Positions 1 to 9,335 are shown, counted from the stretch's first letter. The stretch is 64,000 nucleotides of DNA from Oxalobacteraceae sp. CFBP 8761 (GCA_014841595.1 JACYUE010000001.1:1724996-1788995), one strand, 5' to 3'. Numbers and translations: made by a program. The notes: generated by a model not told the origin, from the letters alone.

Positions 1-1
1 G

Positions 2-1354
2 CTGGACGGTTGTCCGGACCGCCCGATCATCACAGGGGCGGTCTTTAACGGCAGTAACATGCCGCCGTGGGATGTGCCCGGGCAGCGCGCGTTGACGGGC
101 CTGCGCAGCCGCGAGCTGGGATCCGGGGTCAGTTCTGCGGACGGGCGCGGCAATCACCTGATCCTTGACGACACGAGCGGCGAGATCCAGGCGCAGCTCA
201 GAAGCGATCATCAGCATAGCCAGCTTTCACTGGGCCTCATCACGCGCATCGAAGACCATCGTGGGCGCAGGGACAGGCGTGGAGAAGGGTGGGAACTTCG
301 TACCGACGGGCATGGTGTGGCGCGCGCGGCCAAGGGTCTGTTGATCACGACCGAGGTGCGGCAGGCTGCCTGCGGGACTGTCAAGGAAATGGGCGAAACG
401 GTAAGGCAGCTGGATGCCGCACAGGCATTGCACGACGCTCAGGCGACGTCCGCATTGAAGGGATTTGCGCAGGACAATGGACAGCAGCACAGCGTCGCCG
501 ATGTGCTCAAAGCGCAAAACGATGCGATACGGGGCGCAGGCGAACAGTTCCCGGAGCTTGCGGAGCCACATCTTGTTTTGTCCAGCCCGGCCGGAATTGA
601 ATTGGTCTCGACCAGGTCGACCCATATTGCCAGCGGCGAGCACACCGCGCTGACGGCCGGCCACAACCTGTCGATCGCAGCTGGTGACAGCCTCTACGCG
701 AGCATAAGGCAGACACTGCGTCTGTTCGTGCATAAAGCGGGCATGAAGTTCATTGCCGCCGCCGGAAAGATCACCGTGCAGGCGCATGACGACGACATTA
801 AGGTGATCGCAGACAAGGTGCTGGCGCTGATCAGCCAATCCGACTGGGTCGATATCCGGGGAAGGAAGGGGGTACGGCTGCACGGCCCCGGCGCCATGGT
901 TGAAATCACCGACCGCATGCAGGTATTCGCGCCGAAGCCGACGCTCTTTCACGGCAACCTGGAAACGCTCGCGCCCCAGAACCGGCCGCAGCCATCGCAG
1001 GAGCACAAGACCAACATCGACGAGGCGGCCACGCCCGAAGATCCGAAACAGCTCGTGTTGACGCTGCAAACGCATCGTGACAGCGGCCGCCCAATCGCCA
1101 ACATGCCGTACAAGCTGTTCAAGAACGGCAGCCGGTTCGACGAAGGCATCACCGATGACCTCGGTCGTATCGCCATCAAGCATACAAAAGGAACGCAGGC
1201 TTACTCGGTCGAGCTGGCCAATGGTGATCGCTACGATCTGGCAGCCTCGGAGAAGTTCGATTCGACGAACCACGCTTTGTACACCGAACAGTCCTTGTCG
1301 AGTCAGGGCGCACGCGCGCTTGATGGTTCGGCGGATGGCCGCACCCCAACCTGA
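2..1354 (+). CDS. vgrG: Type VI secretion VgrG spike protein, 5'-truncated by window edge
   Basis: This is the C-terminal part of a VgrG trimeric spike; the frame is open from base 2, so the gp27/gp5-like head lies upstream of the window. The first visible residues (LDGCPDRPIITGAVFNGSNM, then PPWDVP) are the hallmark end of the gp5-OB region. Next come a DUF2345-type beta-helix stretch rich in alternating hydrophobic residues (roughly residues 150-310 of the visible 450), then a compact segment of about 70 residues beginning LVLTLQTHRDSGRP. That segment has a TDDLG turn and looks like the transthyretin-like module that docks Tle effectors on some VgrGs. The tail is short and polar. The stop lies 27 bases before the effector start, so the two genes are probably co-transcribed. 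VgrG identity is secure; the effector-docking role of the tail is inferred from known VgrG-Tle pairs. Confidence 0.9.
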   Translation: MDGCPDRPIITGAVFNGSNMPPWDVPGQRALTGLRSRELGSGVSSADGRGNHLILDDTSGEIQAQLRSDHQHSQLSLGLITRIEDHRGRRDRRGEGWELRTDGHGVARAAKGLLITTEVRQAACGTVKEMGETVRQLDAAQALHDAQATSALKGFAQDNGQQHSVADVLKAQNDAIRGAGEQFPELAEPHLVLSSPAGIELVSTRSTHIASGEHTALTAGHNLSIAAGDSLYASIRQTLRLFVHKAGMKFIAAAGKITVQAHDDDIKVIADKVLALISQSDWVDIRGRKGVRLHGPGAMVEITDRMQVFAPKPTLFHGNLETLAPQNRPQPSQEHKTNIDEAATPEDPKQLVLTLQTHRDSGRPIANMPYKLFKNGSRFDEGITDDLGRIAIKHTKGTQAYSVELANGDRYDLAASEKFDSTNHALYTEQSLSSQGARALDGSADGRTPT

Positions 1355-1381
1355 CTTTTCATGAACAGAACAGGAAACGAC

Positions 1382-3427
1382 ATGAGCGCCGAAACTTATC
1401 TGCGAACCGAGCAGGTGCACATCAACGAAGTCAGCTGCCATGCGAATTCGACCGTTCAGTGGTTCGCGGAAGTCAGGAACAAGAAGGGAAGCGCCACCCA
1501 TCCGATCACCCACAACAATCGGCTAAGGCTCCTGGTCTGCGGCAAGGAGGGTTTCGCCGCAATCGCCAAAGACATCGCCGAGGCGAAGGAAAGCATCGAT
1601 CTGGTGTGCTGGGGCTTCGATCCCGGAATGGAGCTGAACCGAAATGGGTACATCTGGCCACGGGCCGACACCTATGGCGATCTGTTGATCGCGGCCGGAC
1701 GGCGGGGCGTAAGTGTTCGCTTGTTGATCTGGTATAGCTGGATCGGCGGAAAAAAACAGAAACACATGCCGGGCCATACCCACGGCACTTCACCCTGGCA
1801 TACGCAGAAAAGCGATCTGGTCGGCCAACAACTGCATGCCAAGACGAGTCTGGAAATGATTCGTGAGCATGCGCGTGAGCATCGCCATCAAAAAAAATGG
1901 ATGATTTCGGGCGACGAGTTGGGCGCAATGGCGAAGGAGGAGTACTGCTGCAGCTGGTATCGCGCGGCATTCAAGAATCTGCTCAGGGGCATCAGCATTC
2001 GCCTGCGCGATGGGGACTGCAATAGCAACGAAAAATCGCTCGGTCACGAGCGGGGACGACCCGATTTCAGCGAGAGTTATTTGCTGGAGCATCACGGAAC
2101 CCACCACCAGAAGCCGGTACTGATCGATTTCAACTACAAGCAGGGCGAAAAGGCCGTCGGTTATGTCATGGGACTCAATTCCATGACCGGCTATTGGGAC
2201 ACCGAGGAGCATGGCGTCGACAATTTATTGCGCGAACACGGAGAGGTCAATACGCTGAAAGAGAAAACACAGGGCGTGGACGGCGTTCACGATTTCGAAA
2301 CGCTCAAGCCGCTGCGCGATTACGCCTGCCGGATCGACGGTGGCAGGGCGCTGATACCATTGCACGAGAATTTCGAACGGGCGTGGGCGCGTGCCGGTAA
2401 CGGAGACAATCCTTACGCCAAAACAGCGTCCTACGTATGCAGCACACCGCCCTCGGCCCTGCTGCGCAAGGCGACCGGCGGCGACTCGACGGTGCAGATT
2501 GTCCGCACACAGCCCGAGGAAGACGATTTCACGATCAAGGAGATCTACTTCAACGCGACCCGCGTCGCTGCGGGCGGGGGTGGCTACCTTTACCTGGAAA
2601 ACCAGTATTTCCAGTATCAGGAGTGGGCTGAGCATCTGCTCGCGATCCGCAAAGCGGTGCTCGCCGGATGGAATCGCAACTGCGCGAAGATCGGCAAGGG
2701 CAGTGAAGATGTGCCCGTGATGCACGTGTTCGTCGTCATCCCGGCGCCGGAGTCGGCAGGGATGATCCCGCGCACCTACGAGACACTGGCGCCCCTGGGA
2801 CAACAGGGCGGCTTGACGCAACAGGTCGACATGATCGACAAGACCAATGAACAAGCCAGACTTGAGCGAACGATGCCAAAGCCTTTTTTCGGGGATGCCG
2901 TGGACAGGCGGGCGAGCGCGCCAAAGCCCTTGCCGGAAGTCGTCGTGGCTGCTAACAGGATCGACAAGCCGTCCGAGTTGATCCTCAAGAATACGTACGG
3001 CCTGCGAGTCTGCGTGGCCATGCTCAACGCCTGCGAATTCAACGAGGCCCGTCGCGCATGGCGCTACCGTGAAATCTATATTCATTCCAAGTTGCTACTG
3101 GTCGATGACTCCTTTTTCACGCTAGGTAGTGCGAATCTGAATCAGCGCAGCATGGCGGTCGACAGCGAGATCAACCTCGCCACGAATGACCAGCGACACG
3201 CAACTGCCCTGAGAAGACGGATCTGGTCGACGCTGGCGACTAAAAAGAATGACGGCGGCAATGCGACGCCGCGAGAGATCGAACGGACGTTCAAGGACTG
3301 GGTGAGCCTGATGAAGCTCAACAAGGACAGGCAGAAGGCGCGATCAAACAAGCCGGTTGACAAGCAGATGGAAGGGTTCATCGTACCGCTCGATGATGGG
3401 CGATGCTCAATCGCGCGAGTCGCCTGA
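1382..3427 (+). CDS. Type VI phospholipase D effector, Tle5 class
   Basis: Predicted 681-residue phospholipase D-superfamily enzyme that would hydrolyse phospholipids in target-cell membranes after T6SS delivery. Two HxKx4D catalytic motifs are intact: HQKPVLID near residue 242 and HSKLLLVD near residue 568. The second is followed by GSANLNQRS, the usual continuation of PLD motif 2. Spacing and length match the two-lobed Tle5 (PldA/PldB) effectors rather than cardiolipin synthase, and there is no signal peptide or membrane segment, as expected for a VgrG-carried cargo. I chose the ATG at 1382 because AGGAA lies five bases upstream; an ATG at 1361 would add seven residues. It sits between vgrG and a Sel1 lipoprotein gene that overlaps or abuts its end, the arrangement expected of an effector-immunity pair. 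Confidence 0.88.
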   Translation: MSAETYLRTEQVHINEVSCHANSTVQWFAEVRNKKGSATHPITHNNRLRLLVCGKEGFAAIAKDIAEAKESIDLVCWGFDPGMELNRNGYIWPRADTYGDLLIAAGRRGVSVRLLIWYSWIGGKKQKHMPGHTHGTSPWHTQKSDLVGQQLHAKTSLEMIREHAREHRHQKKWMISGDELGAMAKEEYCCSWYRAAFKNLLRGISIRLRDGDCNSNEKSLGHERGRPDFSESYLLEHHGTHHQKPVLIDFNYKQGEKAVGYVMGLNSMTGYWDTEEHGVDNLLREHGEVNTLKEKTQGVDGVHDFETLKPLRDYACRIDGGRALIPLHENFERAWARAGNGDNPYAKTASYVCSTPPSALLRKATGGDSTVQIVRTQPEEDDFTIKEIYFNATRVAAGGGGYLYLENQYFQYQEWAEHLLAIRKAVLAGWNRNCAKIGKGSEDVPVMHVFVVIPAPESAGMIPRTYETLAPLGQQGGLTQQVDMIDKTNEQARLERTMPKPFFGDAVDRRASAPKPLPEVVVAANRIDKPSELILKNTYGLRVCVAMLNACEFNEARRAWRYREIYIHSKLLLVDDSFFTLGSANLNQRSMAVDSEINLATNDQRHATALRRRIWSTLATKKNDGGNATPREIERTFKDWVSLMKLNKDRQKARSNKPVDKQMEGFIVPLDDGRCSIARVA

Positions 3428-3429
3428 TC

Positions 3430-5067
3430 ATGTGGGCACGTTCCATCCATCTTCCTCGTGGTCGCCGGAATGCGGCGACCGTGATCGTCGTTCTTACTTT
3501 CATGACGGGCTGCCATATGGACAAAGCCAAGGTTCCGCCACACATGCAACCGTTGCCGCCGTTCGATCCGCATATCACATCGTTCGAGTGCCAGACCGAA
3601 GCGAGCAAGGTGCCGCCGATCGACGCCCAAGCGGACGACTGGTTCCTCGAAGCGCGGACGCTCGAAGATAGTTTTATCTTCATCGACGACCGCGACTACA
3701 AGAAAATCGTCCAGCTGACACGCCAGGCGGCCGAGCGGCATCACTGGAAAGCGATGCTGAACCTGGCCAGCTTGTATGTAGAAGGCCAGGATCCGCCAAA
3801 TGGCGAGGATGCGGCGATGAGGCTGGTGTCGCAGGCCGTGGAACTGGGCATTCCGGCTGCTTATGACCGGATGGGCACTTATTATCTGAATGGAACCGGC
3901 GTGTTCGGAAATACGGACCGTGCTTACGCTTTTTTCCAGAAGGCAGCGCAGATGGGCAACCCGCAGGCGATGGTCTTCCTCGGTGAAAAGATCGATGCGG
4001 GAGCCGATGGCCTCGTACCTGGTTATTGGGGCAATATCCCGATTGCGATCAAGATGTTCGAATGCGCGCTAGCTCAGGGATATGGCCCAGGAGCGATAGA
4101 GATGCAACCCATGTATGTTGTTCCTCGGGCCCTGGACGGCACACAAGTGGGTGAGCGATCCCGAGCAACCTTCGACCGCGTAATGCGGGCGATGCACGAG
4201 GGCGTGAAGGGCGGCTGCGAGTTTTGCTCGAACAACATTGGCAGCGAGTTCGACCGTCCGAGCAATCTGGCAACCATGTATGTGCCCTTCATCGACAAGG
4301 CGCGAGGCGAGCGTTATGACAGGCTGGGGACGGCACTCAGCTTTAACCCCGACCGCCGCTTCCCGAACCTGGACAAAATCGTGCCCCTGCCGCCGGCCGT
4401 GCTGCCGCCATGGGACGGCACGCGCGAGAGCCTCCTCGCTGCCGCCATGCCCGTCGTGCCTGCCCCGGTAAACCCGGCGCCGACCGAGGCCTCGCTCAGG
4501 AAAGGTCGGTACTTCCTCGACAGCGCCTACACGTTCCGGCCCCTCTCCGAAACCACCGACGCCGTCCAGGCGCCCGTCGCCGGCTACTGGCAACCGAAGG
4601 CGCCGCAGGAAGCGGGCGAGGTGCGCGCTTTCCTCGCCACAATTCCTCCCGGCCTGTACGGCAAAGGGGAAACGTTCGAGCCGCCGCGTTACACGAACGG
4701 CGCGGGATCCAGGGCGATCACCGGTCTGCTCTGGCAGCGCGTGCTGACGATGCACAACGACGGCGGCGCGGTCGCGCCGCGCACGGCGCTCAGGCTGTCG
4801 CGGCAGGTCCCACGGCTGGATCCGCCAATAACCTGTGCGGGTGACAAGGCATGCGCGCGTACGGGCACCTGGCAGCCATGGATCGCGCCCGGGCATCCGC
4901 TGGAATACGAAGTCAATCAGGCGTGGCGCCAGCGCTGGCTGACGGCAGGGCAGTCATTTCCCGATCCGAAGCGCGACTGGATGCTGCCGCTTGATGCGAG
5001 CGAACTTGCCTGGCATCTGATCGAGCCCCAACAGGTCGATCGCGGGCATACGGAGGAGGACAAATGA
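3430..5067 (+). CDS. Sel1-repeat lipoprotein, probable Tle5 immunity protein
   Basis: Predicted 545-residue outer- or inner-membrane-anchored periplasmic lipoprotein. The N terminus has a basic stretch, a hydrophobic core and a lipobox ending FMTGC, with Cys28 as the acylated residue. Residues about 70-190 carry Sel1/TPR-like helical repeats (ALNLASLYVEG, AAYDRMGTYYLNGTG, AAQMGNPQAMVFLGE). Known Tli5 immunity proteins of phospholipase D effectors are Sel1 periplasmic proteins, so a protective role against the upstream enzyme is inferred. The last ~200 residues (from about LRKGRYFLDSAY) form a separate non-repeat domain with a WQPW...HPL segment that I do not recognise. An upstream ATG at 3403 overlaps the effector gene and gives 554 residues, but it would put an unusually long n-region before the lipobox. 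Its stop overlaps the PAAR start. Confidence 0.8.
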   Translation: MWARSIHLPRGRRNAATVIVVLTFMTGCHMDKAKVPPHMQPLPPFDPHITSFECQTEASKVPPIDAQADDWFLEARTLEDSFIFIDDRDYKKIVQLTRQAAERHHWKAMLNLASLYVEGQDPPNGEDAAMRLVSQAVELGIPAAYDRMGTYYLNGTGVFGNTDRAYAFFQKAAQMGNPQAMVFLGEKIDAGADGLVPGYWGNIPIAIKMFECALAQGYGPGAIEMQPMYVVPRALDGTQVGERSRATFDRVMRAMHEGVKGGCEFCSNNIGSEFDRPSNLATMYVPFIDKARGERYDRLGTALSFNPDRRFPNLDKIVPLPPAVLPPWDGTRESLLAAAMPVVPAPVNPAPTEASLRKGRYFLDSAYTFRPLSETTDAVQAPVAGYWQPKAPQEAGEVRAFLATIPPGLYGKGETFEPPRYTNGAGSRAITGLLWQRVLTMHNDGGAVAPRTALRLSRQVPRLDPPITCAGDKACARTGTWQPWIAPGHPLEYEVNQAWRQRWLTAGQSFPDPKRDWMLPLDASELAWHLIEPQQVDRGHTEEDK

Positions 5068-5318
5068 AACACGCAGGCCGTAGTGTCATTCGTCTCAACG
5101 ACAAGACCGATCACGGCGGCCAGGTCATTCTGGTTTCCTCCGGCACCGTTGTCATGGGCACCGAAGTGGCCCTAGCAGGCGATACCACCTTCTGCCCGAA
5201 ATGCAAGGGCCGGTTTGCGATCATCCCGGACGGTGAAGGTGCCCGGCATATGGGGCGGGCCTACGCCTACAACAACGACCTCACGGCCTGCGGTGCAAAG
5301 CTGATTGCATCGCTTTGA
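5064..5318 (+). CDS. PAAR-domain T6SS tip protein
   Basis: An 84-residue stand-alone PAAR protein, the conical cap that sharpens a VgrG spike. The sequence follows the family pattern DKTDHGGQV...TVVMGTEVALAGD...CPKCKGRFAI, with the CPKC cysteines and His residues expected to bind the stabilising metal ion near the apex. There is no C-terminal toxin extension, so it is structural only. A GGAGGA Shine-Dalgarno lies five to ten bases before the ATG, and the start codon overlaps the stop of the lipoprotein gene in ATGA, indicating translational coupling. Its presence completes a VgrG-effector-immunity-PAAR cassette. No core T6SS genes (tss) are visible in this window. Confidence 0.9.
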   Translation: MKHAGRSVIRLNDKTDHGGQVILVSSGTVVMGTEVALAGDTTFCPKCKGRFAIIPDGEGARHMGRAYAYNNDLTACGAKLIASL

Positions 5319-5336
5319 CCCGGCGGCTGTTTCAAG

Positions 5337-8300
5337 CTACGCCAGCCGCTCCAGCAGCGCCTCGAGCTGCTGCGCATCATACGGCTTGGCCAGAATCGCA
5401 TCCGCGACGCTGGAGGCCTGACTGGCCCCGCTGGCAAACGCGATGCGCGTCTGCGGCAGACGCGCCTTGATCTTCAGGGCCAGTTCATCGCCTTGCATCT
5501 TCGGCAGGTGCAGGTCGGTCAACACGATGTCGGGCGCCCGGTCCAGCAAGTCCAGCGCGGCTTCGGCATCGGCCGCTTCCAGCACCTCGTACCCGAGAAA
5601 GCGCATCAGTTCAGCCGTATTCTCGCGGATGGCGTCGTCGTCTTCCACCAGCAGCACCCGCGCCTTCGCCGCCACCGGGTCCGCCACAGTGGCAGGCAGA
5701 CTGGCCGCCAGCAGCGCATTCTTCTGCTGCTGGTTCGACAGCACATGCCGCACCTTGCGCGCCAGGTTGTCGCGCGTGTACGGCTTGCCGAGCAGTTCGA
5801 CACCGGCGTCGAGCCGGCCGCCGTGCACGATCGCGTTCTCGGTATAGCCTGACGTGAACAGCACCGCCACGTTCGGCAAGCGCTCGCGCGTCTTTTTGGC
5901 CAGCTCGGGGCTGCGCAGCGGTCCGGGCATCACGACGTCGGTAAACAGCAGGTCGATGTGGATGCCGCTGTCGACCACCGTCAGCGCCGCGCTGGCGTCG
6001 TTGGCGCGCAGCACGCGGTAACCCAGGTCGGTCAGCATGTCGACCACCGTCAGGCGCACCTGCTCGTCGTCCTCGACCACCAGCACGGTCTCGTGGCCGC
6101 CGGTGACCGGTTGCAGCAGCGGCTCGCCCGCATGGTCCTCGACCTGCAGGGAGCGGGGCAGGTAGATCTTGATCGTGGTGCCTTCATCGACCTCGCTGTA
6201 GATCTTGACGTGGCCGCCCGATTGCTTGACCAGGCCATACACCATCGACAGCCCCAGGCCCGTGCCTTTGCCTTCGGGCTTGGTCGAGAAGAATGGTTCG
6301 AAGGCCTGGTCGATCACATCCTGCGGCATGCCGCTGCCGGTGTCGCTCACGGCCAGCATCAAGTACTGGCCGGGCGCCACTTCCGGGTGTCCCACGCAGT
6401 AGGTGTCGTCGAGCGACGCATTGGCCACCTCAAGGGTCAGGCGCCCGGCGCCTTCCATCGCATCGCGCGCGTTGATCGCCAGGTTCAGGATCGCGTTCTC
6501 GAGCTGCGCCGGGTCGACCTCGGTGGTCCACAGGCCACCCGAGATCACCATCTCGATGTCGATCTCTTCGCCCAGCGCGCGCCGCATCATGTCGTCCATA
6601 TTGCCCAGCAGGCGCCCGATCTTGACCGCCTTGGGTTCGAGCGGCTGGCGCCGCGCGAACGACAGCAGCGAGCTGGCTAGCTTGGCGCCCCGTTCGACGC
6701 CGCTCATCGCGTTCTGGACGCGCTTCTGGATCTCGGGCAGGCCGTCGGCGCGGCGTGCGATGAGTTGCAGGTTGCCGCCGATGACCTGCAGCAGATTGTT
6801 GAAGTCATGCGCCACGCCGCCGGTGAGCTTGCCGATCGTCTCCATCTTCTGCGACTGCTGCAGCGCCGCCTCGGTGCGGCGCATCACTTCCATCTGCGCC
6901 AGGTCGGCGCTGATGTCGCGGCCCACGGCGTGCACGTACTGCAGGTCGGGCGACGCGGTCCACGACAGGTTGCACCATGAACCGTTTTTGCGCTGCCAGC
7001 GGTTCTCGAAGCGGAACATCTGGCCCCCCAGGCGCAGCGCCTCCATCTGCTGCGCCGTCACGGCGCGGTCGTCGGGATGCACGAGCGCGAGCATCGGCGT
7101 GCCCAGCACCTCGGCCTCGGTCCAGCCGAGGATGGCCGTGAAGGCCGGATTGACCGCGAACAGCGTGGCGTGCAGGTCGGCCACCAGCATGATGTCCTTC
7201 GACAGGCGCCACATGCGGTCACGTTCGGCGGTGCGGCGTTCGACCCGTTCTTCCAGGCTGGCATTGGACAGTGCCAGCGCGTCGGACGCGCGCTTCTGGT
7301 CTTCGATGTCGATGCTGCTGCCGATCCAGAGCGATGCTTCGTCAGCCTCGCCCGGGGAGCGGTGGGCGCGCACCAGATGCCAGCGGTACTGGCCGTCGTG
7401 GCGCCGCAGTCGGATTTCGGCGTCGATCGGCGCGCCCGTCGCCACGCTGGCCTGCCACACGGCGCGGTAGCGTTCCATGTCGTCCCGATGCACGATCGCC
7501 TGCCAGCCCAGACCCAGCGCTGTGTCGGGCGACGTGCTGCAGCCGGCGTACTCACGCACGCGGTCGTTGATCCATTCGACGCTGCCGTCGTCATGCGCCG
7601 CCCACACGTGGTTCGGCATCGCCTGCGCGAACGTGCGAAAGCGCGTTTCGCTCGCGCGCAGCGCGCGCTCGGCGTGCACCCGCTCGGTGACGTCGTTGCC
7701 GAGAACAAAGGTGGCGAACACGGCGCCATCGGCATCGCGCAGCGGTTGCAGCACGAAGTCGACGAAGGTGCGGATCAGCCCGTCCTGGCCGGGATTGTTC
7801 AGCGTGAGTTCAACCCCTTCGGCGCGAAACACCGCCCCATCGGCGTAGCTGCGATCGAGCTGCTCGACGATGCCATGCTCGGCCAGTTCGGGCACGGCCT
7901 GCGCGACGGACATGCCCAGCAGCGGGCGCTCGCCGGTCAGGATGCGGTAAGCATCGTTGGCCAGCGCGTAGCGGTGCTCGGGGCCATCGAGCAGGCAGAT
8001 GAAGCCCGGCGCCTGCTCGAACATCGTGTGCAGGCGCGCGCGCTCGGCCTGGATGTGGCGTTCGGCCTTCACCTTGCTGGAGGTCTCGACCACGACCGCC
8101 ATGACGCCGGCGACGACGCCATCTCCGTCGCGGATCGGGGAATAGTCGAGATTCATCCAGACCTGCTCGGGCGGCCCGCCGCGGTGCAGTGTGAGTTCCT
8201 GGTCCTGGTAGCTCAGCGTGCCGCCCGCCAGCCCGACCCGCATCACGTTGTCGTTGAACGCAGCCACCTCCGGCCAGCCTTCGCGTACTTTCGAGCCCAG

Positions 8301-8537
8301 CAGCATTGGGTGGCGCCCGCCTGCGATCACCCCGTAAGCCTCGTTGTAGATCATGTAGCCGTCCGGGCCCCACAGCGTGGCGATCGGCGTCGGCGTGGCC
8401 ATGATCAGGGCGACGGTTGTCTTGAGCACGCTTGGCCAGTCGTCGATCGGGCCGAGATCGGTGCTTTGCCAGGGGTAGGCCAGGACCAAACGCGAGGTTT
8501 CGTCGATTTCGGGCAGGAAGGGCAGGCTGGCTGGCAT
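5337..8537 (-). CDS. PAS-rich hybrid sensor histidine kinase with two receiver domains
   Basis: A 1066-residue soluble hybrid histidine kinase. Four PAS-type modules occupy roughly residues 30-560, including a first one of the type that reads LWGPDGYMIYNEAY. A phospho-acceptor helix follows with GGVAHDFNNLLQ (His577), then a HATPase domain (about 620-790) with GTGLGLSMVYGL. Two receiver domains are attached in tandem, with phospho-acceptor aspartates at about 867 (FTDVVMPG) and 1008 (LTDLHLPK). No transmembrane segment is apparent, so the signal is probably cytoplasmic (redox, light or small ligand through a PAS). The open frame extends upstream to 9236, but that part is antisense to the SRAP gene. 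The ATG at 8537 begins the conserved protein. No DNA-binding response regulator is adjacent. Confidence 0.9.
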   Translation of the reverse strand: MPASLPFLPEIDETSRLVLAYPWQSTDLGPIDDWPSVLKTTVALIMATPTPIATLWGPDGYMIYNEAYGVIAGGRHPMLLGSKVREGWPEVAAFNDNVMRVGLAGGTLSYQDQELTLHRGGPPEQVWMNLDYSPIRDGDGVVAGVMAVVVETSSKVKAERHIQAERARLHTMFEQAPGFICLLDGPEHRYALANDAYRILTGERPLLGMSVAQAVPELAEHGIVEQLDRSYADGAVFRAEGVELTLNNPGQDGLIRTFVDFVLQPLRDADGAVFATFVLGNDVTERVHAERALRASETRFRTFAQAMPNHVWAAHDDGSVEWINDRVREYAGCSTSPDTALGLGWQAIVHRDDMERYRAVWQASVATGAPIDAEIRLRRHDGQYRWHLVRAHRSPGEADEASLWIGSSIDIEDQKRASDALALSNASLEERVERRTAERDRMWRLSKDIMLVADLHATLFAVNPAFTAILGWTEAEVLGTPMLALVHPDDRAVTAQQMEALRLGGQMFRFENRWQRKNGSWCNLSWTASPDLQYVHAVGRDISADLAQMEVMRRTEAALQQSQKMETIGKLTGGVAHDFNNLLQVIGGNLQLIARRADGLPEIQKRVQNAMSGVERGAKLASSLLSFARRQPLEPKAVKIGRLLGNMDDMMRRALGEEIDIEMVISGGLWTTEVDPAQLENAILNLAINARDAMEGAGRLTLEVANASLDDTYCVGHPEVAPGQYLMLAVSDTGSGMPQDVIDQAFEPFFSTKPEGKGTGLGLSMVYGLVKQSGGHVKIYSEVDEGTTIKIYLPRSLQVEDHAGEPLLQPVTGGHETVLVVEDDEQVRLTVVDMLTDLGYRVLRANDASAALTVVDSGIHIDLLFTDVVMPGPLRSPELAKKTRERLPNVAVLFTSGYTENAIVHGGRLDAGVELLGKPYTRDNLARKVRHVLSNQQQKNALLAASLPATVADPVAAKARVLLVEDDDAIRENTAELMRFLGYEVLEAADAEAALDLLDRAPDIVLTDLHLPKMQGDELALKIKARLPQTRIAFASGASQASSVADAILAKPYDAQQLEALLERLA

Positions 8538-8636
8538 CGTGGGTAAAATGCTAAAAAATGGACGCTGGTATTTTACACTTGGACCGCTGAGCAGTGACGC
8601 ATCATTACCGATAAGAAATATTTTTGGAGTGCAGCC

Positions 8637-9335
8637 ATGTGCGTGAATTACCGCCCCCCGACCCCGGAGATGTTCAACGGCCGCATCGGCGCGTTCAGCC
8701 AGTTGCCGCGCGACTGGCAATGGCCCGAAGAAACGTGGAAGGATTACGATGCGCCGATCCTGTGCGCCGCGCCCGGGCTCGCGCCGCAGGCGCGCGTGGC
8801 GAGCTACGGCATGGTCCCGCGCCGCCACATTCCGCCTGACGTGAAACCGTTCGACACGATGAACGCGCGCGCCGAATCGCTCGTTGCGCGCCGTTCGTTT
8901 GCGTCGGCCTGGCGTCGCCTGCAACTGTGCGCGGTGCCGATGCTGTGGTTTTACGAACCCTGCTACGAAAGCGGCCGCGCCGAACGCACGGCGATCGGCA
9001 TGCGCGACAAATCGCTGTTCTGGGTGGCCGGGCTGTGGCGCGAGTGGCAGGAAGCGGACGGCAGCATGACTAGTGCCTTTACCCAGATCACGATCAACGC
9101 CGACACGCATCCCTTGATGCGCCGCATGCACCGGCCGGGCGACGAAAAGCGCTCGCTCGTGCTGCTGGGCGACGACGAGGTACGCGACTGGCTGGGCAGC
9201 CGCGACCTCGATGTGGCGCACAGCTTCCTGCGCCATTTTCCGGCCGAGGCGATGACGGCGTGGCCGGCACCGCTGGCGCCCAGGCGCGCAGCGCCGACCG
9301 CGGCGCCGGTACCCGTCAATGGCGAGTTGTTCTGA
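8637..9335 (+). CDS. SRAP family protein (YedK/HMCES-like abasic-site protein)
   Basis: A 232-residue SOS-response-associated peptidase family protein. The initiator Met is followed by Cys (MCVNYRPP), the residue that after Met removal forms a thiazolidine crosslink with an abasic site in single-stranded DNA. An Asn-Ala-Arg-Ala-Glu segment around residue 63 and a FYEP segment around residue 102 correspond to the family's conserved Asn-Ala-Arg and catalytic Glu regions. HPLMRRMH near residue 155 carries the conserved His. It is transcribed divergently from the hybrid kinase across a 99-base region in which I could not find a convincing LexA box. TTTGGAG precedes the start codon by five bases. 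Its TGA directly abuts the stop of the convergent gudD gene. Confidence 0.9.
   Translation: MCVNYRPPTPEMFNGRIGAFSQLPRDWQWPEETWKDYDAPILCAAPGLAPQARVASYGMVPRRHIPPDVKPFDTMNARAESLVARRSFASAWRRLQLCAVPMLWFYEPCYESGRAERTAIGMRDKSLFWVAGLWREWQEADGSMTSAFTQITINADTHPLMRRMHRPGDEKRSLVLLGDDEVRDWLGSRDLDVAHSFLRHFPAEAMTAWPAPLAPRRAAPTAAPVPVNGELF

Noticed and set aside
227-1513. A 428-codon minus-strand frame opposite vgrG
   Set aside because: Its composition is shadow-like (Arg, His, Val-rich), while the plus strand encodes a recognised VgrG.
8538-8636. LexA box in front of the SRAP gene
   Set aside because: CTGGTATTTTACAC is the closest string, but both its length and its ends differ from CTGT-N8-ACAG.
8538-9236. 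Upstream extension of the hybrid kinase frame
   Set aside because: It overlaps the whole SRAP gene antisense; family similarity starts at the ATG at 8537.
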